In this document: positions 54,057 to 61,388 of the stretch, piece by piece
Position numbering within the stretch: position 1 is the stretch's first letter
Layout of the letters: the number at the start of each line of letters is the position of its first letter
Assembly (NCBI RefSeq): GCF_019455385.1
Contig: NZ_JACOFR010000005.1
Span: 1-64,000 of the forward strand
Length of the DNA: 64,000 nucleotides
Source: Bradyrhizobium sp. BR 10289
GTDB taxonomy: Bacteria > Pseudomonadota > Alphaproteobacteria > Rhizobiales > Xanthobacteraceae
Direction: 5' to 3'
Translations under genes and position numbers: made by a program
The notes under the pieces: generated by a model
The model's database searches: none
The model's input: the letters and a program-made list of their open reading frames with translations, nothing else
Told to the model about the DNA's origin: nothing

Positions 54057-54076
54057 CGCGGCCCGGATGCCGCGTT

Positions 54077-54262
54077 TTATTTGATGCTGACGAACATGCC
54101 CCAGGCCGCGGCCAGCGCGCTGCCGGTGAAGACGACCACCGGGTTCTCGCAGAACACGCTGCCATATCTGCAGACGTCCGAACCGAACTGGCCGAGTTCG
54201 TGGTGGCCGGAGGAGTAGAACAGTCCCGACAGCACCAGCAATGCGGCGGCGACGTAGTACAT
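54077..54262 (-). CDS. small membrane protein
   Basis: A 61-residue protein with two hydrophobic helices (YYVAAALLVLSGLFYSSG and NPVVVFTGSALAAAWGMFV) separated by a short loop with two cysteines (DVCRYGSVFCEN). GGAGAGAT precedes the ATG at 54262. It converges with the DUF3606 gene. No family assignment; the cysteine pair may form a periplasmic disulfide. Confidence 0.65.
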   Translation of the reverse strand: MYYVAAALLVLSGLFYSSGHHELGQFGSDVCRYGSVFCENPVVVFTGSALAAAWGMFVSIK

Positions 54263-54474
54263 CGAAGATCTCTCCGAAGCTTTCGACTTGAGCTTTCGAC
54301 CTGCGCCCGTGCGGGCGACATGTGCCAGCTTGGCGCGAACAGATTTCATTCCGCCGAATCCCGCTCGTTGCATTTGAATCAAGTTTGCGCCGCCGGCTGA
54401 AACATCGCCATCGGCGAGCGCGCTTCGGTGATCCCGTTTGTCCAAAATCGAAAAACCGTTCGCGCAAAAGCCGT

Positions 54475-54499
54475 GGAACATCCGAAATACGCCTTGGTT
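54475..54499 (+). promoter_or_regulatory. probable EcfG-type promoter of the response-regulator gene
   Basis: GGAAC (54475-54479), 17-bp spacer, GTT (54497-54499). The -10 reads GGTT instead of CGTT. The response-regulator gene starts at 54523. Confidence 0.55.
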
Positions 54500-54522
54500 A
54501 AAAACCGAAAGAGGTTCTTTCG

Positions 54523-54867
54523 ATGAGTCACACCGTTCTGGTTGTTGACGACGACGCCGATGTGCGCGAGGTCGTCGCAAACATGCTGGAAGAGCTCGGG
54601 TGCGAGGTCGTCACCGCCGGCAGCGGCGCGGCCGCTTTGGATATGCTGGGCCGCGAGGAAAAAATCTCCACGCTGATCACCGACATCAACATGCCCGGCA
54701 TGGACGGCCACGAACTCGCCGAGCGCGCGGCGCGGCTTCGTCCCGGGTTGAAGGTTCTTCAGCTCTCGGGCCGCGAACGGAGGCGGGACGGATTTCCGAT
54801 GATCCGCAAGCCGTTCTCCATGGATGACCTCGCGGAGGTCATGCGGCGGACGACGGGCATTTGTTAG
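54523..54867 (+). CDS. single-domain CheY-like response regulator
   Basis: A 114-residue receiver domain without output domain. The acidic pocket is VVDDDADVRE (Asp9-11), the phosphorylated residue is Asp54 in LITDINMPGMDG, and the conserved Lys lies in MIRKPFSMDD. Such stand-alone receivers shuttle phosphate or act on partners such as histidine kinases; no kinase is adjacent. An EcfG-like promoter precedes it. Confidence 0.88.
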   Translation: MSHTVLVVDDDADVREVVANMLEELGCEVVTAGSGAAALDMLGREEKISTLITDINMPGMDGHELAERAARLRPGLKVLQLSGRERRRDGFPMIRKPFSMDDLAEVMRRTTGIC

Positions 54868-54999
54868 CGCAAGGCGATGCCGTTCGCGCGGCGCGCCCTC
54901 GGCCGGCGCGACGAAACACGCCTGAAACGATCCTGAAACCCGATTGTCCTGAACGGCTTGTGCGCTCGCCTCGACCAAACAAGCGAAAAGGAGATCATC

Positions 55000-55104
55000 A
55001 TGATCCAGGTCGGTTCGAAGGAAGAAATCGCGTTTTTGCTCATGCTGTTCGGCACCCACACTCAGCCGGTCAAGCGGCCGAAGCCGAAGTCGCGCCAGGG
55101 CTGA
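55000..55104 (+). CDS. 34-residue peptide with strong ribosome site
   Basis: The frame MIQVGSKEEIAFLLMLFGTH continues with a basic Pro/Lys-rich tail to stop at 55104. AAAAGGAGATCATC before the ATG is a near-ideal ribosome site, and the downstream gene begins 10 nt later, suggesting a two-gene transcript. Function unknown. Confidence 0.6.
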   Translation: MIQVGSKEEIAFLLMLFGTHTQPVKRPKPKSRQG

Positions 55105-55114
55105 GGCCACACCC

Positions 55115-55363
55115 ATGCCCGGCTTGGCCGAATGCCAGAGCCTGCTCAGGCTGCTGATCGCACGGGGCGATCCGAAGGCCATCCCGCAGGCCAAGGGGGC
55201 CATCGATCAATATCTGAACACTGCGCCGGCCTGCCTGCGCGGGCGCGGACTGCGCGTACTCCAGCGCGACACGCTGGAGCAGCACGGCGCCGCGGTCGGC
55301 GTGCAGCGCTCGTTCGCCGAAACGGTCGACGCCTATCTCGCGCACAAGCTCGCGGAGGAGTGA
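55115..55363 (+). CDS. small conserved protein of unknown function
   Basis: An 82-residue, mostly helical protein (AECQSLLRLLIARGDPKAIP, QKGAIDQYL-type middle and FAETVDAYLAHKLAEE end). It follows the 34-residue peptide gene by 10 nt. A strong GC-rich terminator-like hairpin follows at 55453. No domain recognised. Confidence 0.6.
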   Translation: MPGLAECQSLLRLLIARGDPKAIPQAKGAIDQYLNTAPACLRGRGLRVLQRDTLEQHGAAVGVQRSFAETVDAYLAHKLAEE

Positions 55364-55444
55364 GGCGTCTCACCGGGACGCCGCGCGCAATAGGAACGCT
55401 GCGCCGGATTGCTCCATTGTCATGCGTCGGCCCGCCGCCGGGCC

Positions 55445-55499
55445 GGCGGAGCGGCCCCGGCCACACTGCAGCCCCAAGCCCCCCAGCCGGGGCCGTTTT
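55445..55499 (+). terminator. terminator within a repeated GC-rich element (copy A)
   Basis: GGCCCCGGC (55453-55461) pairs perfectly with GCCGGGGCC (55486-55494), followed by GTTTTCC. The flank GGCGGAGCGGCCCCGGCC (55445-55462) recurs at 62773-62790 before the same stem. It probably ends the 55000-55363 transcript. Confidence 0.65.
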
Positions 55500-55598
55500 C
55501 CTTGAGCTCCAGTCCCGCAGATCTCTGGCATCGCTCTTGCTGCAAGACGTCTTAATCCCGGCCCGGCCGTTCGGGCTGACCCAGATTGAGGCGATCCC

Positions 55599-55856
55599 AT
55601 GCAGTCACCGTCCCGTTTCGAAGCGACCGCGTCCCTGAAGCTCCACGCCCTGATTTCCGACCTGAACTGGCGGATCCAGATGCTCGAGGCCGACATTGCC
55701 GAGGAGGAACGCAATGCGGGAAATGCCGACCCTGCGAGCCCCACTTATCCCATGCTGGCCCTGACGCTGCGGGCGCGCCGGGACAATCTGCGCACCTCGA
55801 TCGCTTTGCTGGAAGGACAGATCAAGCGGACGCCGGAATTGTCGCGGGCGGCGTAG
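55599..55856 (+). CDS. small coiled-coil protein
   Basis: An 85-residue helical protein with heptad-like leucines (ASLKLHALISDLNWRIQMLE and TLRARRDNLRTSIALLEGQI). It is probably a helical hairpin. Start ATG 55599; weak ribosome site. Unknown function. Confidence 0.6.
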   Translation: MQSPSRFEATASLKLHALISDLNWRIQMLEADIAEEERNAGNADPASPTYPMLALTLRARRDNLRTSIALLEGQIKRTPELSRAA

Positions 55857-55900
55857 CGCGAGCTTTGCGCGGCGCGAAAGCGGGGCCGTCGCCGAAGCCG

Positions 55901-56092
55901 TCAGGCCGCGGGCGGCTGCGGCCCCCTCAGCAAGCCGATCTTGCGCGCGAGCTGCCAGACCTCGACGTCGCCGCGCCGCGTCAACTGCTGTGCAAGGTCG
56001 AGGGCCGAGGTATCTGACGGCGCCTCGAAGGCGTCGGCGGATCGGAAGACGCCGTCCTCCCCGACAAGGTATGCGCGATATTGGCGGGTCAT
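55901..56092 (-). CDS. small protein, second gene of a two-gene unit
   Basis: A 63-residue protein (MTRQYRAYLVGEDGVFRSAD, then SALDLAQQLTRRGDVEVWQL). The pattern of a short beta-hairpin, helix and strand recalls small rhizobial proteins handling stress. It overlaps the upstream 66-residue gene by ATGA (56089-56092). Confidence 0.65.
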   Translation of the reverse strand: MTRQYRAYLVGEDGVFRSADAFEAPSDTSALDLAQQLTRRGDVEVWQLARKIGLLRGPQPPAA

Positions 56093-56289
56093 GTCGGTGC
56101 CCTCAGGCCGGGCGAATAGAGCCAGGCGTCGATCTGCATCGCCGTCTCGTTCTGCCGCGCCCGGCGCAGCAGCAAGTCGCGGCGGCGGCTCGGCGCCAGC
56201 GCGCGGGCCTCGTCGCGACATCGCGTCGCTTCCTCTGCAAGCCGTTCCTGGAGTGTCCTGATCTGCTTGAAACGACGCCGCTTCAACAT
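56089..56289 (-). CDS. small arginine-rich helical protein
   Basis: A 66-residue basic protein (KRRRFKQIRTLQERLAEEAT, then RRRDLLLRRARQNETAMQID). The high Arg content and single long helix suggest nucleic-acid or membrane-surface contacts, but no family is known to me. It is coupled to the downstream 63-residue gene by an ATGA overlap. GGGGAGCACGCC precedes the ATG. Confidence 0.6.
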   Translation of the reverse strand: MLKRRRFKQIRTLQERLAEEATRCRDEARALAPSRRRDLLLRRARQNETAMQIDAWLYSPGLRAPT

Positions 56290-56635
56290 GGCGTGCTCCC
56301 CTGTTCGAGAGGGGCGGGAGCGCTTCGATGCGTTCTCATCACCGATGGATGCCGGGGGCCTTGCGGTGATGGTTGAATGTACGCCGCATCAGCCGGAGAT
56401 ACCCCATCTTTTGTTAGGCCGGCGGACACATTTTCGCGTTGAGGATGCAACGCGGTTTGCGCCTTTTGAGCCGCTTACTCATTGTTCGGCCCGCCGGCCG
56501 ATTCGAATGTCCACTTTTGAACCTTCGCGACCTGTGGTAGTTTACCGGGCATCACCGGCCAAGGCTCTGTCCGTAGGCGTCGGTGGCTGAGAGACCCATT
56601 GTGCTCCCGCCTGCATTGAGCAAGGGAGCACCGCC
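56290..56635. other. 346 bp intergenic region
   Basis: No convincing gene. A weak EcfG-like match, TGAAC (56518-56522), 17-bp spacer and GTT (56540-56542), lies upstream of the small gene at 56636 but has a mismatch at the first -35 base. Confidence 0.35.
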
Positions 56636-56827
56636 ATGGCGGGCGACAACGCGCATATCCGGCGCGTCCACGACGAAGCATCCATGATTGCAGAGCAGAC
56701 CGCGCGGATGCGCGAGATGACGGTGAAGGCTTTCGAGATCCTGAAGATGGCGACGCCCGATACGTTCCTGGGCCGCAAGACCCAGGAGCCGTTTCCCGTC
56801 GAGCCTAGCCGCGATCGGAATCCCTGA
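56636..56827 (+). CDS. small helical protein
   Basis: A 63-residue protein (RVHDEASMIAEQTARMREMT) with a polar helical half and an extended C-terminus. GGGAGCACCGCC precedes the ATG. Its last 23 bases overlap the convergent gene at 56805. Unknown function. Confidence 0.6.
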   Translation: MAGDNAHIRRVHDEASMIAEQTARMREMTVKAFEILKMATPDTFLGRKTQEPFPVEPSRDRNP

Positions 56828-57008
56828 CCGCGAGCGCGATCGCCGCGGCCGGCACGAGGCCGCCGCGCAGCGTCTGCACGCGACCGGCCCGCCGCAGGAT
56901 CGCCGCGGCCTCGTCGGCGAGGCGGAAGCGCTCCCGCCGCAGCCGCGCCGCCTCCAGCAGCGCGGCATCGGCGCGCTCCAGCAGCGGGTCCGTCGCGGCG
57001 TGTGTCAT
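56805..57008 (-). CDS. small helical protein, probably leaderless
   Basis: A 67-residue Ala/Arg/Leu-rich helical protein (LLERADAALLEAARLRRERF, RLADEAAAILRRAG). No Shine-Dalgarno lies before ATG 57008. A perfect EcfG promoter at 57041-57017 would start the transcript almost at the ATG, which fits leaderless translation. It overlaps the convergent gene by 23 bp. Confidence 0.55.
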   Translation of the reverse strand: MTHAATDPLLERADAALLEAARLRRERFRLADEAAAILRRAGRVQTLRGGLVPAAAIALAVRDSDRG

Positions 57009-57016
57009 CGGGAGAA

Positions 57017-57041
57017 AACGGCAACGGGGCCTTCCCGTTCC
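57017..57041 (-). promoter_or_regulatory. EcfG-type general stress promoter
   Basis: On the minus strand GGAAC (57041-57037), 16-bp spacer, CGTT (57020-57017). It points to the gene starting at 57008. Confidence 0.7.
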
Positions 57042-57123
57042 CGCGGCGTCGTGACGCCGCACAGGAACGAGGCCGCGCGTCCGCGCCTTGTCCGATGCAA
57101 GCAACCCGCGAAGGAGACCATCG

Positions 57124-57300
57124 ATGGCGGATGAAGCGCTGATCCGGACCTATGCCTATCAGCTCTGGGAAAAGGCGGGGCGGCCGCAAGGCCGCGACCA
57201 GGAGTTCTGGGACGCCGCCAAAGCGGAGGTCGATGCCGAGAGCGAGATCCCCGATCCGTCTGCCGAGCAGCAGCCCAACAAGGACACCCTGCCGGGCTGA
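57124..57300 (+). CDS. DUF2934 domain protein
   Basis: A 58-residue protein with the DUF2934 signature (EALIRTYAYQLWEKAGRPQG, then DQEFWDAAKAEV). These small proteins are abundant in rhizobia and found near stress genes. GAAGGAGACCATCG gives a good ribosome site for ATG 57124. Molecular role unknown. Confidence 0.85.
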   Translation: MADEALIRTYAYQLWEKAGRPQGRDQEFWDAAKAEVDAESEIPDPSAEQQPNKDTLPG

Positions 57301-57487
57301 TGCTGCGCGGGTCGTGCGCAGCGATCGTGCCGCGTGCGCGGCGTCGCGGACCGAATCTGCCGCGGAGAGCTTGCAACCCTCCCGGTCAATTCGCACCGAT
57401 CCGGCTTCCGCGAATTCACGTCGATGTCAGGCAACCGCCGCGATGCGCGTGCGTTGCCTCCTCATACCCATCAGGAAAGATTGAAAA

Positions 57488-57817
57488 ATGAAAGCGACAG
57501 CAATCATCTGCACGACCGTCGGCGCCCTCGCGGCGATCGGCATGGCGACCACGATGCCCGCGCAGGCCCGGCACTGGGGCCCGGGATGGGGCCCGGGTCT
57601 GGCGGGCGGCCTCATCGCCGGCGCCGCCATCGGCGCCGCGGCGTCGTCGGCCTACGCCTACGCGCCCGGCCCGGGCTATGCCACTGACGACGGCTACGCC
57701 TATGGCGGCTATGCGCCGGGCTATCACCGCTGGGGCCGCAACCGCGCCTACGAGACCTACGGCGTCTACGACGAATCCCAGCACGGCGGGCAGCCGTCTT
57801 CCGAGCGGCCGTATTGA
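57488..57817 (+). CDS. secreted glycine/tyrosine-rich small protein
   Basis: A 109-residue protein with signal peptide (IICTTVGALAAIGMATTMPA) and a Gly/Ala/Tyr-rich mature chain (GPGWGPGLAGGLIAGAAIGA, YAYGGYAPGYHRWG). A glycine-zipper-like hydrophobic segment may insert into a membrane. Similar proteins are common in Bradyrhizobium envelopes; no function is known. Confidence 0.75.
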   Translation: MKATAIICTTVGALAAIGMATTMPAQARHWGPGWGPGLAGGLIAGAAIGAAASSAYAYAPGPGYATDDGYAYGGYAPGYHRWGRNRAYETYGVYDESQHGGQPSSERPY

Positions 57818-57866
57818 TCCGGCTGCTCGTGCGCGGCGGGTCAATTTCGGTTTTTCAAAATATCGC

Positions 57867-57941
57867 TTGACCCGTCGGGCAAAACAGGGCTAGAGTGGCA
57901 TCGTTGAAGAAGCCCGCGCGGAGCGATCCGGCGCGGGTTTT
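57867..57941 (+). ncRNA. promoter-terminator mini-element, possible small RNA or leader (copy 2)
   Basis: TTGACC (57867-57872), 18-bp spacer and TAGAGT (57891-57896) form the promoter part; CCCGCGC (57913-57919) pairs with GCGCGGG (57931-57937), followed by TTTT. Layout and spacer sequence CCGTCGGGCAAAACA equal copy 1 at 51719. It lies 32 nt before the VOC gene. Confidence 0.5.
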
Positions 57942-57972
57942 CTCGTCCTGCGGCCCTTAGCGGAGTGCATCC

Positions 57973-58347
57973 ATGAGCCCGTCCGGAGCCTTGATCGCCA
58001 TCCTGCCGTGCAACGACCTCGATGCGTCCGAGCGATTCTACAATCGCCTGGGATTTGCGCGCCCGGACAGCGAACGGCCCGCGCGAGGGGAGGAGGACAG
58101 CTATCGCATGCTGTCGAACGGGCAGGGCGGCTATCTTCATTTGACCGACGCCGTCGAGGGCTGGCTGATCCCTGGCCGTAATCCCTTCGGGCTCTACCTT
58201 TACCTCGAGGACGTCGACGCTGCGGCACGTGAGTTTCAGCAGGTCCCCGAGGACAAGCCGTGGGGGATGTACGAGTTCGCGCTATCCGATCCCGACGAAA
58301 CGTTGGTGCGGGTGGGATGGCCGACGCGGCTGCGGACGGGGCGATGA
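57973..58347 (+). CDS. VOC-superfamily protein (glyoxalase/bleomycin-resistance fold)
   Basis: A 124-residue single-module VOC protein (IAILPCNDLDASERFYNRLG at the N-terminus; GLYLYLEDVDAAAREFQQ; PDETLVRVGWP near the end). Homodimers of such proteins bind bleomycin-like antibiotics or act as metal-dependent lyases; metal ligands could not be fully assigned. Preceded by a promoter-terminator element. Confidence 0.82.
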   Translation: MSPSGALIAILPCNDLDASERFYNRLGFARPDSERPARGEEDSYRMLSNGQGGYLHLTDAVEGWLIPGRNPFGLYLYLEDVDAAAREFQQVPEDKPWGMYEFALSDPDETLVRVGWPTRLRTGR

Positions 58348-58473
58348 TCGGCGCGCCGGCGCAGGCGCTCGTTCAAGCCTGCACCGGCGGCTCGCTTCGG
58401 TTTTCCTCAGGTTGGTCAGTAACAGAGCGGCATCCCTATAAAATCTATAGTCCTCCTTCGGCCGGACGATGCC

Positions 58474-59793
58474 TCAGAGTGCAAGTCTTGACGACCCGTC
58501 TTCATTCAACGTCGGCAATCCTACCATTTCCAATAATGTTCCTCGATCTTGGGCAGCCAACCAGATCAAGAATCCTTTGTCGACAACACTTAGGCGCAAG
58601 TTGCTTCGGTCATAGTCTAAAACGAAGGGCTTAATGTTCTTTTTGGCCTGGAGCGCGGGCACTGACTGCAATGCTTGCGTTAAATTCCCCGGATTTAGAG
58701 TGTTGCCTTGAGGGTGCTTGCTCTCAATTCGTGTCCTGATTTGGCGATAGGTAAGCCCGGTTGTTAGCTCGTCGATGGTCGATGTGAGCACCGGATAAAG
58801 TAGCCATTTGTACATCTCTAACTGCGTTTCGCCGAAGCCTGCAGCGAAGTTTGTGACGAAAGCTCCATACCGGGCGCTCTGCTCTTGGATGACCTCAGCC
58901 ACGAGCTTCTGCGCATCAAGTGCCTCGGGAAAGTAGTAGGTTGCATCTTTTGTGGAATGCACATCGTGAAGCTTGCACGCTTTGTAGCAACATTCTTGCA
59001 CGACGTAGACGCTGTTCAAGCTGTCGGTTATTAGCTGCGCTTTGAAGGCTGCTGGAAACTGAACATTTAGCAATTCTTCTCCACTTTTGATAACACGCTG
59101 CAAATCGACTGAAGACCACGCGTCCGCATCAACTGAGATCACCCGACCAGCCAGATCTCCATTGTATACGATCAGCCGGTTTTCTTCGCGCCATACTGCG
59201 ACAATGATGAAAGTGATCTTGGAGGCCTCGTGAACCGTTTTTAGCGCAAACGCGAATTGTTCCTGGGTTTCTTGCGGAAGGTAGTGAAAATCTTCAAGTA
59301 CAATCAATTTTTGAAATTCAATGCCCTTTAAGGCTCGTACTAAATCGTTTGGGTCGCTAGCATCCAATTCGATCGGCTCCGTGCGGACTTCTGATTTGCT
59401 ACCCTTCTCGCCTTCACTTCCACCTTCGACTTCGGTGCCGATGCCGAAGATTTTGAACCCTCCCTTTGCCTTCACACTCAGCTTTGCTTTGCCCTCTACC
59501 GTTTTGGTATTCGATATTTCAACCTCACACCCAGCCGCTTTCAATATTGCTTCGCAAAGTTTCGCGATATCCCAATTGTTTTGGCATTGCACTACGATGT
59601 AGTCATCGTCGTGTAGGCAGTGACGACGAAGACAGGTTTTGCCTTGCTTGGAACTGCCGAAAATGATGATGTGCTTGTTGCGGGTAATGTTTTCTAACAG
59701 CTTGTCGTCGACGTGTTTCCGCTCGACATAGCTAATAGGAATGTCGCGGCTGACGCCGAACACATCGTCAGTCTGATGCTTTTCTAAAGCCAT
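58474..59793 (-). CDS. P-loop ATPase of unknown function, probably horizontally acquired
   Basis: A 439-residue soluble ATPase. Walker A is IFGSSKQGKTCLRR (P-loop 46-53), Walker B LIVLEDFHYL (Glu167, Asp168) and a sensor-like FIIVAVWREENRL. Between them a Gly/Lys-rich insertion (about residues 95-140) is unusual. The C-terminal half is helical and ends in a possible winged helix (TYRQIRTRIESKH). The gene is visibly AT-richer than its neighbours, with frequent TTT and AAT codons, which suggests transfer. STAND/AAA-type regulatory or defence ATPase is possible, but no partner effector is adjacent. SRAP gene lies 59 nt upstream. Confidence 0.8.
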   Translation of the reverse strand: MALEKHQTDDVFGVSRDIPISYVERKHVDDKLLENITRNKHIIIFGSSKQGKTCLRRHCLHDDDYIVVQCQNNWDIAKLCEAILKAAGCEVEISNTKTVEGKAKLSVKAKGGFKIFGIGTEVEGGSEGEKGSKSEVRTEPIELDASDPNDLVRALKGIEFQKLIVLEDFHYLPQETQEQFAFALKTVHEASKITFIIVAVWREENRLIVYNGDLAGRVISVDADAWSSVDLQRVIKSGEELLNVQFPAAFKAQLITDSLNSVYVVQECCYKACKLHDVHSTKDATYYFPEALDAQKLVAEVIQEQSARYGAFVTNFAAGFGETQLEMYKWLLYPVLTSTIDELTTGLTYRQIRTRIESKHPQGNTLNPGNLTQALQSVPALQAKKNIKPFVLDYDRSNLRLSVVDKGFLIWLAAQDRGTLLEMVGLPTLNEDGSSRLAL

Positions 59794-59852
59794 TCCCTTC
59801 GTCCCCCGCTAGCTAACACAGGCGTATTTATGAAGGGCGCAACTAATGCTTG

Positions 59853-60527
59853 TCAAATGTTTGAATTGGGAGCGGGGTCTTCTTTGTTGTTGCCCCGGCG
59901 GACGACCTTTAGTGCGTCATCGCGGAGCGGTGTTTGGAGCCGTTTTGCTTCATCCCAAGGCGCCCGAAGCCAGACGTCACGCTCTTCTTTCGTGGTAAGG
60001 ACCACCGGCATCGCCTTCGGATGAATCGGCTCAACCACCGCATTCGGCGCCGTCGTAAGAAACCCATAGACCTGATGCGGCCCCGGCACCGGTTTTGACT
60101 TCGTCCCTCGATCACCATTGAACGTCGTCCAGATGCCAGCAAACGCAAACAGCGGCCGTGACTCCGCCAGCGCGAACCAGATCACGTCTTTTTTCTTCGT
60201 TTCCGGATTCGGCTCCGGCGCATATTCGGCGAAGCTGTTGGCGGGCACGAGGCAGCGGTGCTCCGGCTTCAGCCAGGCGCGCCAGTGCGGGGAGGAGGTG
60301 TTGCGAATGTTGGTCACGGGCGGGCCGCCGGTGCGGGGCGGGGGCGGCATGCCCCATCGCATCATCACCATCTCGCGTTCGCCGTCCTCGCCATTGCGAA
60401 TGACGGGCGCCGGATAATCAGGAAACACGCCGGGCATTGGCGCGAGATTGCCTTCGTAGCGGCGGACGATGCGGAAGAGCTCGGCGATGGCGGCCTGGTT
60501 TGTCGTGATCGAATAGAGATTGCACAT
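59853..60527 (-). CDS. SRAP-family protein (HMCES/YedK-like)
   Basis: A 224-residue SOS-response-associated protein. The catalytic Cys2 follows the initiator Met ([10 protein letters not shown]) and would form a thiazolidine crosslink with abasic sites in single-stranded DNA. Conserved Asn73/Asn76 region (TNIRNTSSP), Glu101 (ANSFAEY) and His169 ([12 protein letters not shown]) are all present. It protects abasic sites at stalled forks. The Zn-ribbon gene ends 9 nt upstream, so both share a transcript. Confidence 0.92.
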   Translation of the reverse strand: MCNLYSITTNQAAIAELFRIVRRYEGNLAPMPGVFPDYPAPVIRNGEDGEREMVMMRWGMPPPPRTGGPPVTNIRNTSSPHWRAWLKPEHRCLVPANSFAEYAPEPNPETKKKDVIWFALAESRPLFAFAGIWTTFNGDRGTKSKPVPGPHQVYGFLTTAPNAVVEPIHPKAMPVVLTTKEERDVWLRAPWDEAKRLQTPLRDDALKVVRRGNNKEDPAPNSNI

Positions 60528-60536
60528 TGCAGTTCC

Positions 60537-60950
60537 TCAACGCTCGCCCGGCCACCAGGTTGAGGGCGGACTCCCAGTTGAAATCTTCGTCGGCCTGAGC
60601 GCGACGAGCGTACTTCGCTTGTAGGGATATCGTCGTATCTCGGAGCAGCTTTTGCACCGCATATAACGTTCCAGTTCGTGGACAGGCGTCGTCTTTGGAC
60701 GCCTGACAATATCGAGCGCGACAGTCTGATTGGTATTGCACCCGTGACACCGGACCTCAAGGTAGAGGTAGCCGCCATTGATGGCGTCGCCGATCGTCGG
60801 CGACGGCTGCGCCGGACCCTTGTAGCCAAGCATGCGATAGTTCCAAGCTTCGCAGGCGAGCCGATCGGCCTCCTTGCGCGCTTGCTTGGCGCGTTCCGCC
60901 GACATCTTGATCTGAGTGCCGTAGAGATATTCGCGCGACTTCGTGGTCAT
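60537..60950 (-). CDS. conserved zinc-binding protein of unknown function
   Basis: A 137-residue basic protein. Its middle carries CHGC and CKSC (about residues 68-71 and 99-102), spaced like a zinc ribbon, with EADRLACEAWNYRMLGYKGP upstream, a helix common to rhizobial proteins of this kind. It is co-transcribed with the SRAP gene (9 nt gap). Start at ATG 60950; ATG 60905 is a shorter alternative. DNA-related function is inferred from context only. Confidence 0.7.
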   Translation of the reverse strand: MTTKSREYLYGTQIKMSAERAKQARKEADRLACEAWNYRMLGYKGPAQPSPTIGDAINGGYLYLEVRCHGCNTNQTVALDIVRRPKTTPVHELERYMRCKSCSEIRRYPYKRSTLVALRPTKISTGSPPSTWWPGER

Positions 60951-61066
60951 GGAAGCATCAAAGCCAAACCGTTGCGGTTGGCAAATTATCGATCCGTAGT
61001 GGTGCCCAATGCGAATGCCATACTGGCTGTCGTAGGTGTGGAAAACTTTTCGGCGCACGCCAAAAG

Positions 61067-61171
61067 CTAATGTTGTGTCGGCTCCTCTTCGACAGGTTCA
61101 CCGTGTTGGTGCTCCAGCGCCTCGCCAAGGTCGCGACAGTCAAACCGCTCCCCGCAAGTTGGGCAATCCAT
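61067..61171 (-). CDS. 34-residue zinc-knuckle peptide
   Basis: MDCPTCGERFDCRDLGEALE followed by HQHGEPVEEEPTQH. It has a CPTC pair and HxH, like a minimal C2H2 finger. GAGGA lies before ATG 61171. A start further upstream (61258) would overlap the preceding 56-residue gene. Unknown function; third gene after the ligase. Confidence 0.5.
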   Translation of the reverse strand: MDCPTCGERFDCRDLGEALEHQHGEPVEEEPTQH

Positions 61172-61217
61172 GAAGTGATCTTCCTCGCTCGTCGGCTGCC
61201 AGCCCACAGTACGGAAT

Positions 61218-61388
61218 TTAAACCTCGTCACGAGCCTCTGCCTCTTTTGCCGCCGCATTTACCTTTGCTCGATCGCGTCGTTCTTCCGGTGCGAGCATAA
61301 TCACCGCTTCGTGCAGCCATGAAGGTATTGTCATCGAGCTGTCGCGCGGCTTTTGCGCCCAGGCCCACCACTGATCAAACGCGTCCAT
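61218..61388 (-). CDS. 56-residue protein coupled to the DNA ligase gene
   Basis: Reading the minus strand from ATG 61388 gives MDAFDQWWAWAQKPRDSSMT, then IPSWLHEAVIMLAPEERRDR and AKVNAAAKEAEARDEV before TAA at 61218. The ATG overlaps the ligase stop (TGATG), so it is translationally coupled. It is too short for routine length cut-offs. The Trp-rich helix followed by a basic tail suggests a protein-protein or DNA contact. No family known. Confidence 0.65.
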   Translation of the reverse strand: MDAFDQWWAWAQKPRDSSMTIPSWLHEAVIMLAPEERRDRAKVNAAAKEAEARDEV

